Shown: positions 53,922 to 64,000 of the stretch, one piece after another | How the letters are laid out: every line of letters begins with the position of its first letter | Position numbering within the stretch: the first letter of the stretch is position 1 | Assembly (NCBI RefSeq): GCF_001613545.1 | Contig: NZ_BDCO01000002.1 | Coordinates: forward strand, 1,860,001-1,924,000 | Source of the DNA: Terrimicrobium sacchariphilum | Lineage (GTDB): Bacteria > Verrucomicrobiota > Verrucomicrobiia > Chthoniobacterales > Terrimicrobiaceae | DNA length: 64,000 nucleotides | Direction: 5' to 3' | Translations under genes and position numbers: made by a program | Notes under the pieces: generated by a model | What the model was told of the DNA's origin: nothing | What the model saw: the letters and a program-made list of their open reading frames with translations, nothing else | Databases searched by the model: none

Positions 53922-55001
53922 GTGAAGTGGTCATTTCGCATAGCCAGCGTGGCGGGGATCGAGGTGAGGATTCATGTCACCTTTTTGCTGATCCTTGGCG
54001 TATTTGCGTTGCTCTTTGCCAATGATGGCGGTCTGGAGGCGGCTGTCTTTGGTACGCTCTTTTTTCTAGCGCTGTTTTTTTGCGTCGTCCTTCATGAGTT
54101 TGGCCATGCCTTTGCGGCCCGGGCCTATGGCATTCGTACTCCCGACATTACGCTCTATCCGATCGGCGGCGTTGCGCGGCTGGAGCGGATGCCGACCTCG
54201 CCGTGGCATGAGTTCGTGATTGCCCTGGCTGGTCCTGCGGTGAATGTAGCCATCGCAGGCGTTCTCTGGCTGGGAGTGGTGCGGGGTTACTCGATCAAAG
54301 ATCTCCTTTCTCCTCACCTGGACGGGGATTTCTGGTCAGCCCTATTGCGAATCAACATCGTGCTCGTGATGTTCAACATGATCCCGGCTTTCCCGATGGA
54401 TGGCGGGCGTGTGGTTCGTGCGCTCCTTGCCACGCGTCTTCCCTACGCGATGGCAACCCTGATCGCAGCCCGTATCGGTCAGGCCATCGCCATCGCTTTT
54501 GTGGTCGCTTCGTTCACGGACTTTGAGTTTGCATCCCCGATGCTCCTCGTCATCGGCATGTTTGTCTTCATGGGCGCTCAGCAGGAGCTCAACTTTGCCC
54601 GGTTAAGGCAATCGGCCCAGTCGGTGCGGGTGGCGGATGCGATGCTGGGTCGGTTTGAGGTGCTGCCGGACGATCTCAGGGTGGGGGAACTGGCGTCGCG
54701 GCTGCTCATCAGCAATCAGGAGGTTTTTATTTTTGCTGATGACGACATGCTCTACCGTGGCCTCGCTCTGCGCGAAGAGCTTGTCCAGGGCGTGCGCCAG
54801 CTTCCTGAGGGCGCATTTGCGCAATCGCTCAGTCGCAATGTGAGTCCGGTTCGGGCAAATGCCTCCATGCATGAGGTGCTCGAGGTGATGCAAAAGTCTC
54901 AGGAACCCTTTCTTCCGGTGATCAACGGCGCGGGGCAGGTGGTCGGGCTGGTCGGTATAGACCAGATGCAAGAGTTGGTCCGACTTGCTAAACGTCATTA
55001 A
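53922..55001 (+). CDS. site-2 protease family (M50) protein with C-terminal CBS-like region
   Basis: The 359-residue membrane metalloprotease carries HEFGH at residues 58-62 (zinc His and catalytic Glu) and NMIPAFPMDGGR at 152-163 with the third ligand Asp160, over about six membrane helices. Residues about 231-355 look like a CBS pair, ending with EPFLPVINGAGQVVGLVGID. Such proteins cut membrane substrates within the bilayer, with CBS domains sensing nucleotides. It starts with GTG. It lies 130 bp upstream of atpB; no functional link is established. Confidence 0.9.
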   Translation: MKWSFRIASVAGIEVRIHVTFLLILGVFALLFANDGGLEAAVFGTLFFLALFFCVVLHEFGHAFAARAYGIRTPDITLYPIGGVARLERMPTSPWHEFVIALAGPAVNVAIAGVLWLGVVRGYSIKDLLSPHLDGDFWSALLRINIVLVMFNMIPAFPMDGGRVVRALLATRLPYAMATLIAARIGQAIAIAFVVASFTDFEFASPMLLVIGMFVFMGAQQELNFARLRQSAQSVRVADAMLGRFEVLPDDLRVGELASRLLISNQEVFIFADDDMLYRGLALREELVQGVRQLPEGAFAQSLSRNVSPVRANASMHEVLEVMQKSQEPFLPVINGAGQVVGLVGIDQMQELVRLAKRH

Positions 55002-55131
55002 TATTTTCTTTTCCGATTTTTGCTTGCAGGCCTTCTAACGCCTGTTTACCACAAACCTTTCCGCCCCGTGAGGAGGCTGTACGCTATTTCCGTGGCGCAG
55101 TTTCCTCCCGGGGCCGAACACTTTCTCCCAC

Positions 55132-55998
55132 ATGCTATTGAATTTGATCATCGCCTCCTCGCTAACGCTGAATGCTCCGAACTTCAGCGAGTCCGAACTC
55201 GGCGTCGGATATTTTGAGTGGCTGACCAACTCCATCCTCGCCACGTTCCTTGTTGTCGCGGCGATCGTTTTTTGGGCCCGGCAGGCGACTCGCAACATGC
55301 AGATCGTTCCCGGTCCGACTCAGAATCTCTTCGAGGCAGTGGTTGAGTTTCTTTACGACATGCTCGAGGGCATCGTTGGCAAGCACATGGTCGGTCGCGT
55401 CTTCAGCCTGCTGGCGAGTCTCTTTATCTTTATTCTCATTGCCAACTGGTTTGGTCTGCTGCCGGGTGTGGGATCGATCGGCTGGGGGCATGCAGCCCAG
55501 AGTGGGCATGGGTTTGACATCACGGTCCCACTATTGCGCCCGACGACGGCGGATCTGAATATGACTCTGGGCATGGCCACTGTGTTCATGTTCTTTTGGA
55601 TCTACTGGACCCTGTCCGAGGTCGGATTGAAAAACTTTCTGGCTCACATCTTTGGGGTCAAGGGCGGTCTCAAGGGTATCGCGGCTCTCTTGCTCGCGCC
55701 CATTTTCTTCTTTGTCGGTATCATTGAGGTGATCTCGATCCTCTTCCGTCCGGTTTCTTTGTCCCTGCGACTCTATGGCAACGTCTTTGCAGGTGAGAAC
55801 CTCCTGACCTCGATGATTAATCTCGGTCGCGATCTCGGGCTGCCCGACCTGGTTTCCATGTGCATGAGTGTTCTCGTGCCGATTCCTTTCTATTTCCTCG
55901 AGTTGCTCGTCGGTGTTCTTCAGGCGCTGGTGTTCACGCTGCTTTGTGCGGTTTATATCCAGCTCTCCACCACCCACGACGAAGAAGAGGAACACTAA
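55132..55998 (+). CDS. atpB: ATP synthase Fo subunit a
   Basis: The 288-residue subunit a has an N-terminal periplasmic segment, five to six membrane helices and the conserved proton-channel helix ISILFRPVSLSLRLYGNVFAGENLL, with the essential Arg in SLRLYGN. The C-terminus is a short acidic tail (HDEEEEH). It forms the half-channels next to the c-ring. No atpI gene precedes it; the 130-bp upstream region follows the M50 gene and shows no convincing promoter. ATG 55132 has no Shine-Dalgarno motif. Confidence 0.96.
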   Translation: MLLNLIIASSLTLNAPNFSESELGVGYFEWLTNSILATFLVVAAIVFWARQATRNMQIVPGPTQNLFEAVVEFLYDMLEGIVGKHMVGRVFSLLASLFIFILIANWFGLLPGVGSIGWGHAAQSGHGFDITVPLLRPTTADLNMTLGMATVFMFFWIYWTLSEVGLKNFLAHIFGVKGGLKGIAALLLAPIFFFVGIIEVISILFRPVSLSLRLYGNVFAGENLLTSMINLGRDLGLPDLVSMCMSVLVPIPFYFLELLVGVLQALVFTLLCAVYIQLSTTHDEEEEH

Positions 55999-56070
55999 CC
56001 CTTTCCGGTCGGGACCGTACAAGTTTGCGGGCGGCCGAGGAAAACACAAACACCTAATAGAGAACCAAGT

Positions 56071-56319
56071 ATGACAAGCATGATCCTTCCCATCCTGGCA
56101 GCTGCTGCCGAGGCCGGCGGCCTCACCGGTAGCTTCACCCTCGGTATGGCGGGCGCTGGCGCCGGTATCGGCGTCGGTCTCGTCGGCGCGAAGGCGGCTG
56201 AAGCCGTCGGTCGCAATCCGGGAGCCTTCGGACGCGTGCTCACCGTGGCCATTCTCGGCATGGCGCTGGCGGAAGCCATCGCCATTTACGCCCTGATCCT
56301 GGCTTTCGGCGGTCGCTAA
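56071..56319 (+). CDS. atpE: ATP synthase Fo subunit c
   Basis: The 82-residue proteolipid has two helices joined by the polar loop AVGRNPGA. Helix 1 holds a long glycine-packing motif (GAGAGIGVGLVGAKA). The ion-binding Glu68 sits in GMALAEAIAIYALIL. Neighbouring residues lack the Gln and Ser/Thr signature of Na+-binding c subunits, so proton coupling is likely. About 10-15 copies form the rotor ring; the hairpin after the stop fits a need for extra expression. Confidence 0.97.
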   Translation: MTSMILPILAAAAEAGGLTGSFTLGMAGAGAGIGVGLVGAKAAEAVGRNPGAFGRVLTVAILGMALAEAIAIYALILAFGGR

Positions 56320-56329
56320 GAATCGCTTC

Positions 56330-56362
56330 TACGGCGTCGTCCGCAATACGGGCGACGCCGTA
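56330..56362 (+). terminator. hairpin with T-rich tail between atpE and atpF (partial terminator)
   Basis: TACGGCGTCG (56330-56339) pairs with CGACGCCGTA (56353-56362); TCCG and CGGG extend the stem by four pairs (one G-T) around a CAATA loop, 14 bp in total. AACTTTGTTTT follows, resembling a weak U-tract. It starts 11 bp after the atpE stop and ends 20 bp before atpF. It could reduce transcription into the rest of the operon or protect the atpE 3' end. Confidence 0.7.
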
Positions 56363-56382
56363 AACTTTGTTTTCCCGTTTTC

Positions 56383-56892
56383 ATGGATATTATCACCAAA
56401 CTTTTTCAGGATTTCGGCGTTACCTGGCCCAAGTTCATTGCCCAGGTCATCCTGTTTCTCATCGTTTACGGCGTTCTCAGCAAATTTGCCTTTGGGCCGA
56501 TCCTGAAGGTTCTTAACGAGCGCCGTCGCCGCATTGAGGAAGGACAGCACAATGCCGAGCGCATCAAGAAGCAGCTCGCTGAGGCGGAACTCCGCTATCA
56601 GGAGGTGCTCCGCAAGGCCAACGACGAAGCCAATCACCTCATCGAGGAAGCCCGCCGCAGCAGCGATGCCATTTCCCAGAAGCAGCTTCAGAAGGCCATC
56701 AGCGACGCGGAAAACATCATCGCCAAGGCCAACCAGTCCATCGAGCAGGAGCGCCACAAAATGATCTCCGAAGTGAAGCACGAGATGGTCGGTCTCGTCG
56801 TCAACACCACGTCCAAGGTCGTGGGCAAAGTGCTTACCCCCGAGGATCAGAAGCGACTCACTGAAGAAACCTCGAAGGAAATCGCAGCCTAA
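56383..56892 (+). CDS. atpF: ATP synthase Fo subunit b
   Basis: The 169-residue subunit b has one N-terminal membrane helix (residues about 12-32, WPKFIAQVILFLIVYGVLSKF). A long charged coiled coil follows (LNERRRRIEEGQHNAERIKKQLAEAELRYQ), forming the peripheral stalk dimer, and the C-terminal part binds the delta subunit. Only one b gene is present, so a homodimer is expected. The ATG follows CGTTTTC, with no Shine-Dalgarno motif. Confidence 0.95.
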   Translation: MDIITKLFQDFGVTWPKFIAQVILFLIVYGVLSKFAFGPILKVLNERRRRIEEGQHNAERIKKQLAEAELRYQEVLRKANDEANHLIEEARRSSDAISQKQLQKAISDAENIIAKANQSIEQERHKMISEVKHEMVGLVVNTTSKVVGKVLTPEDQKRLTEETSKEIAA

Positions 56893-56897
56893 CTGCC

Positions 56898-57290
56898 ATG
56901 AAAATCAGCCGGGAAGCTCGCCGCGCCGCCAGGGAAATGTTCCGTCTCAGCTTGGTAGACGGGCGTTTGGACAATGCACGGGTCAAGGACATCTCAGACC
57001 GTCTGGTCGCCGAGAAGCCGCGCAGCTTCCTGGAAATCCTCAAGGAATACACGCGACTCGTCCGCCTCGAACTCGCCAGCCGCCATGCGGTCGTCGAAAG
57101 CGCTGTGACCCTGCCCGATGAGCAGGCGAGCCGCCTCCTGGCAGATCTCCAGAGCCGCTTTGGCAACGACATCACCGCGGAATTCCGCGTACAACCCGGC
57201 CTTCTCGCGGGCATCCGCATCAAGGTCGGCAGCGACGTTTGGGACGGCAGCGTTCGCAATCGTCTCAACACCCTTTCTCAACAACTTTAA
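56898..57290 (+). CDS. atpH: ATP synthase F1 subunit delta, shortened N-terminal domain
   Basis: The 130-residue protein keeps the C-terminal OSCP/delta signature (PGLLAGIRIKVGSDVWDGSVRNRL) and the last part of the N-terminal helical domain (FLEILKEYTRLVRLELASRHAVVESA). It is about 45-55 residues shorter than usual delta subunits (175-185). The missing part corresponds to the first helices of the N-terminal bundle, which in E. coli bind the alpha-subunit N-termini. The gene starts 5 bp after atpF; no frameshifted extension was found upstream. Confidence 0.85.
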   Translation: MKISREARRAAREMFRLSLVDGRLDNARVKDISDRLVAEKPRSFLEILKEYTRLVRLELASRHAVVESAVTLPDEQASRLLADLQSRFGNDITAEFRVQPGLLAGIRIKVGSDVWDGSVRNRLNTLSQQL

Positions 57291-57302
57291 TTCGGTCACT
57301 CC

Positions 57303-58838
<1,536 letters not shown>

Positions 58839-58844
58839 TCCGCC

Positions 58845-61140
<2,296 letters not shown>

Positions 61141-61160
61141 GAAGCCGTGATGTGATGAGC

Positions 61161-61183
61161 CGGGCGGTCATGAAGGCCGCCCG
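61161..61183 (+). other. hairpin between atpD and atpC
   Basis: CGGGCGG (61161-61167) and CCGCCCG (61177-61183) form a perfect 7-bp stem around a 9-nt loop, 20 bp after the atpD stop and 30 bp before atpC. CTTGTCAGT follows, so termination would be weak. Epsilon is needed at one third of the level of beta, so partial attenuation here is plausible but unproven. Confidence 0.4.
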
Positions 61184-61213
61184 CTTGTCAGTCCCGAAAA
61201 AACAAGCGCAGCT

Positions 61214-61624
61214 ATGTCTACTCTCCGACTCGAAATCGTAACGCCCGAGGCAAAGACGTACTCCGACGACGTGGATTCCGTTGTGATTCCCGGCGTTGAA
61301 GGCGAATTTGGCGTCCTGCCGCAACACGTGCCTCTGCTCACGCAATTGAAGCCGGGCGAACTGCGAGTGATCAAGGGCGGCGAGGAGATCCGGCTTGCCG
61401 TGGGCGAGGGATTTGTCGAGGTGGCGGATGATATGGTAGCCGTCCTGACCGACATGGCGATCCGTGAGTCGGATATCGATGAAAGCGCTGCGGAGGAAGC
61501 GATGCGCCGCGCTGAGGAAGCCATGAAGGATAACACGCTCAGCGAAGAACAAAGTGCCGCCTTCCAGGCGACTCTGCAGAAATCCGTCGCGCAATTGCGC
61601 GTCAAGCGTCGCCGCTCTCTTTAG
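61214..61624 (+). CDS. atpC: ATP synthase F1 subunit epsilon
   Basis: The 136-residue subunit has the N-terminal beta-sandwich (LRLEIVTPEAKTYSDDVDSVVIPGVEGEFGVLPQH) and a C-terminal two-helix region (SAAEEAMRRAEEAMK and a basic end) that may inhibit ATP hydrolysis. It ends the atpBEFHAGDC operon. The 8-bp repeat at 61635-61653 after the stop has no T-run, so no clear terminator is seen before the next plus-strand gene. Confidence 0.95.
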   Translation: MSTLRLEIVTPEAKTYSDDVDSVVIPGVEGEFGVLPQHVPLLTQLKPGELRVIKGGEEIRLAVGEGFVEVADDMVAVLTDMAIRESDIDESAAEEAMRRAEEAMKDNTLSEEQSAAFQATLQKSVAQLRVKRRRSL

Positions 61625-61634
61625 TTGTCTCCGG

Positions 61635-61653
61635 GCGCTCTCGCCGAGAGCGC
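61635..61653. other. 8-bp inverted repeat after atpC
   Basis: GCGCTCTC (61635-61642) pairs with GAGAGCGC (61646-61653) around GCC. GAAAAGAAG follows rather than a T-run, so this would not work as a standard intrinsic terminator on the plus strand. It might stabilise the atp mRNA 3' end. Confidence 0.4.
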
Positions 61654-61724
61654 GAAAAGAAGATTGCGCCCGACGCAGGGCGGGCGACGTTCCTTGTGGT
61701 GTAGTATCACATTGATCCATTCCC

Positions 61725-62342
61725 GTGCCTGCTTCTTCTCATGCCCGATTCATTGACTCCCTGTTGGAAAAGGGAGTCCTTCAGATTGGCGAGATCCTGG
61801 TTTTCCAGGATCTTTCGCTTTGTCATCGGGATGATGCTTCGCGAGAGGACATTTCAATATCGACCGATCCCTGGCATGCTGTGGAGATTGCCAGATACGA
61901 CGACGCGGGGCGGTATCGCCCTTTGAAGACCGCTGGCAACCTGCGTCACGGCTGGCGATTGAAGCTTTCCAGTAGCGGGGAGGTATTGACTGCTCTTGAT
62001 TTTTTGTATCCCGGAGCCGTCGGCATGGCAAGTGCCCTTGCTCACGGGAGAATCGTCCCTGCGAATTTGCGTGCCACGCTGGAACGACAGACTGGCATGT
62101 ATGCTGTGGTCAAAAAAGTCACCGGAGACCAGGCCCGCCAGGTGGTTTCCGATTTGTGTTGCGGACCAACACCGTGCTTGCGGCGAAAACTATGGGGTAT
62201 CGAGCCGACTGATCCTTCGCTTGATGTCGTGAGCGGCGCTCCTTCTGAGGGGCTGCCGTTGCTTTGTCCTGAAGCGTGCAACCTCTTCGTGGCCGCGGGG
62301 CGCAAGATCGTTAAAGGTGAGCGGGGTGCGGCGGCGGAGTAA
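61725..62342 (+). CDS. Cys-rich protein resembling the DR2241 iron-sulfur family
   Basis: The 205-residue cytoplasmic protein has a C-terminal half with MYAVVKKVTGDQARQVVSDL, then DLCCGPTPCLRRKLWGI and LLCPEACNLFVAAGRKI. The spaced Cys residues suggest a [4Fe-4S] site, and the region resembles the iron-sulfur domain of Deinococcus DR2241, here without the CbiX-like part. The N-terminal half contains SLLEKGVLQIGEILVFQD and a strand-rich HAVEIARYDDAGRYRPL. GTG 61725 is the only good start. Its position after the ATP synthase may be incidental. Confidence 0.6.
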   Translation: MPASSHARFIDSLLEKGVLQIGEILVFQDLSLCHRDDASREDISISTDPWHAVEIARYDDAGRYRPLKTAGNLRHGWRLKLSSSGEVLTALDFLYPGAVGMASALAHGRIVPANLRATLERQTGMYAVVKKVTGDQARQVVSDLCCGPTPCLRRKLWGIEPTDPSLDVVSGAPSEGLPLLCPEACNLFVAAGRKIVKGERGAAAE

Positions 62343-62361
62343 CCTCCGGCCTGGCGGAATT

Positions 62362-64000
62362 TTAAGAACGTTTGGCGGCAAGCCGGATGATCGCTTCGGT
62401 AAGGATGCGATTCAGGCTTTCTCCTGTAAAGGGTTTGCCGAGGAACAAGTCCATGCCCGCCTCGGTGCAGCTCTGCCGGTCAGCCTCTGAGACTCCTGCC
62501 GTGAGGGCGACGATCACGGCTGGTGGGATCTGCCTCTCCCTTTCGAGCTGGCGAACATTGCGGGTCGCCTCCAGGCCATCCATCTCGGGCATGCTGACAT
62601 CCATGAAAATGATGTCCCGATGGACACTCTTTACCAATGCGACGCACTCGGCACCATTGTTAGCGACGCCGATGGTGGCTGCGGTCTTTTCAAGCATTCT
62701 GCGCAGGAGCTTTTGATTGAGCGGATTATCTTCTGTGATGAGGATTTGCATCCCTTTGGTCTGCTCCGCCATGTTGGAGTCAGAGTGCCGGGATGAATCG
62801 TCGGCATGAGGGTTTTCTTGGACCGTTTGCACTGAGATACGTGCGATGAAAGTTGACCCCTTGTTCTCTGCGCTTCGGACTTCGACGCTGCCACCCATCA
62901 GTTCGCAGAGGCTGCGTACGATGGTGAGCCCAAGTCCCGTGCCTCCATATTTGCGAGACAGGGAGGAGTCTGCCTGGGTGAATGGCTGAAAGAGCCTGCG
63001 CTGTTGGGCGAGGGATATGCCGATGCCAGTGTCGGTCACTGAGAAAACGAGCTCGCAGGTTCGCTGCGAAGGATTGTGAGAAGCATGGACACTGAGGCCG
63101 ACATGACCGTGATCGGTGAATTTCAACGCGTTTCCGATCAGGTTTCCCAGGATCTGGTTGATGCGCAGGGAGTCGGCGAGGACAGTCTCTGGCAACGACG
63201 TGTCAATGTCGCTGTGAAAATCCAGCCCGTGCTGTCTGGCCTCTAGCTCCGCTCCTCGGCAGATGCTCTCGAGGTGCCGGCGTAGATTGATCGGACGGAT
63301 CTCCAGGATCAGTCGACCCGCCTCGATACGAGACACATCGAGGACATCTGAGACCAATGCCAGGAGAAGACGGCTGCTCTGCTCCACGCTTCCAACGATT
63401 TCCTTTTGATCGGTTGAAAGATTCGTCTGCTTGAGGAGTGAGATGAAGCCGATCACGCCATGGAGTGGGGTGCGGATTTCATGGCTCATCGTGGCGAGGA
63501 AATCGCTCTTGGCTTTGTTGGCGCGTTCAGCCGCCTCTTTGGAGGCACGGAGCTGGGCATCTATCGCCTTGCGCAGAACGAGCGAACGGGCGACCGAGAT
63601 GCACACTTTCTTGCCGGAAAGAGAGGCGAGACTCGCATGCATCTCTACGGGGATCTTGGACGCATCCACCGACACGAGTTGAGTTTCATAAGTTGCGGAG
63701 CCTGTGGTCAGCACCTCGGCAGAGATCTGGCTGCTGCGATAGGAGGGCGAGTCTTCGAGGCTGCTTATCCGTCGTTGGAGCAACTGATCTCGCGATAAGC
63801 CGAGCAGGCGGCAGGCAGCAGAGTTTACATAGGAAAGATAGCCGGGCTGCCCGTCCTCGTCGAAGCCATGGACAAAAATCGGATCCCCGATCGCTTCAAA
63901 GATCGATCGATCATTGGCCTGCGCTTCGCTCAGGATACGAGCGGTCCGTTTGCTCTCGTCGATGTCCAGTACCTGGGACACGAAGTATTTTGGCCGTCTG
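62362..64000 (-). CDS. hybrid histidine kinase (PAS-HisKA-HATPase-REC), 5' end cut by window edge
   Basis: At least 546 residues are visible and the frame stays open to the right edge. The sequence entering the window (YFVSQVLDIDESKR) is the end of a PAS/PAC domain, so the GTG at 63981 is not the true start. The domains in order are: PAS end; a further PAS (residues about 25-140 of the visible part); HisKA with FLATMSHEIRTPLHGV; HATPase_c with GTGLGLTI; and a C-terminal REC domain with ILITEDNPLNQKLL and IIFMDVSMPEMDG, the phospho-acceptor Asp. No HPt or output domain is visible. Sensor input is unknown. Confidence 0.92.
   Translation of the reverse strand, partial: RRPKYFVSQVLDIDESKRTARILSEAQANDRSIFEAIGDPIFVHGFDEDGQPGYLSYVNSAACRLLGLSRDQLLQRRISSLEDSPSYRSSQISAEVLTTGSATYETQLVSVDASKIPVEMHASLASLSGKKVCISVARSLVLRKAIDAQLRASKEAAERANKAKSDFLATMSHEIRTPLHGVIGFISLLKQTNLSTDQKEIVGSVEQSSRLLLALVSDVLDVSRIEAGRLILEIRPINLRRHLESICRGAELEARQHGLDFHSDIDTSLPETVLADSLRINQILGNLIGNALKFTDHGHVGLSVHASHNPSQRTCELVFSVTDTGIGISLAQQRRLFQPFTQADSSLSRKYGGTGLGLTIVRSLCELMGGSVEVRSAENKGSTFIARISVQTVQENPHADDSSRHSDSNMAEQTKGMQILITEDNPLNQKLLRRMLEKTAATIGVANNGAECVALVKSVHRDIIFMDVSMPEMDGLEATRNVRQLERERQIPPAVIVALTAGVSEADRQSCTEAGMDLFLGKPFTGESLNRILTEAIIRLAAKRS

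Overview
The window reads as a dense chromosomal segment of a Gram-negative bacterium. I infer a member of the Verrucomicrobiota (PVC superphylum), possibly a Spartobacteria/Terrimicrobium-like lineage. The reasons are lipopolysaccharide and outer-membrane genes (lpxK, an LptF/LptG permease, a LolA-like sorting protein), a DUF5069 protein, a DUF374 acyltransferase, an Agl23-like glycosyltransferase, moderately high GC, and an almost complete lack of Shine-Dalgarno motifs. No 16S rRNA gene is present, so the placement is inference. I see no insertion sequence, prophage, CRISPR array, integrase or origin.

Layout. 1-11.3 kb: a truncated Agl23-like membrane glycosyltransferase divergent from a dolichyl-phosphate-glucose-synthase-like GT2; pdxJ-bioF; tRNA-Ser(GCU) with a recognisable promoter; thrB-lpxK; a LolA-like protein; a coupled PAP2 phosphatase/GT39/GT2 operon for lipid-linked sugar transfer; an AI-2E-type permease. 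11.3-20 kb: two small unknown proteins, a class A acid phosphatase, an MntR-like regulator, then a tight six-gene minus-strand operon (19920 down to 13352). That operon encodes a 12-TM transporter fused to a hotdog thioesterase, a GH75 chitosanase-like lipoprotein, an inositol-monophosphatase-like enzyme, a DUF374 acyltransferase, FolD and an NlpC/P60 membrane protein. 20-22.5 kb: an MFS exporter and an LptF/G permease.

22.5-34.5 kb is the gene-expression core: rplK-rplA-rplJ-rplL-rpoB-rpoC-rpsB-tsf, with strong hairpins at rplL/rpoB and rpsB/tsf and an intrinsic terminator after tsf. 35-43.1 kb is a copper/silver resistance operon: two small secreted Cys-rich proteins, a P1B ATPase, a CusB-like adaptor and a CusA-like pump, with no outer-membrane channel or regulator. 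43.1-53.8 kb is mostly minus-strand metabolism and envelope: nadA, glycerate kinase-fabD, an L,D-transpeptidase, DUF5069, an HNH protein, serA-opgG, and an ArsR regulator with a double AHSA1 protein. 53.9-61.6 kb holds an M50 protease and the complete F1Fo ATP synthase operon atpBEFHAGDC, with a terminator-like hairpin directly after atpE. The window ends with a Cys-rich DR2241-like protein and a hybrid histidine kinase cut by the right edge.

The features most worth a second look are the transporter-thioesterase fusion, the hairpins placed where neighbouring genes need different protein amounts, the absence of Shine-Dalgarno motifs before highly expressed genes, the repeated convergent gene pairs sharing stop-codon bases, and a shortened ATP synthase delta subunit.
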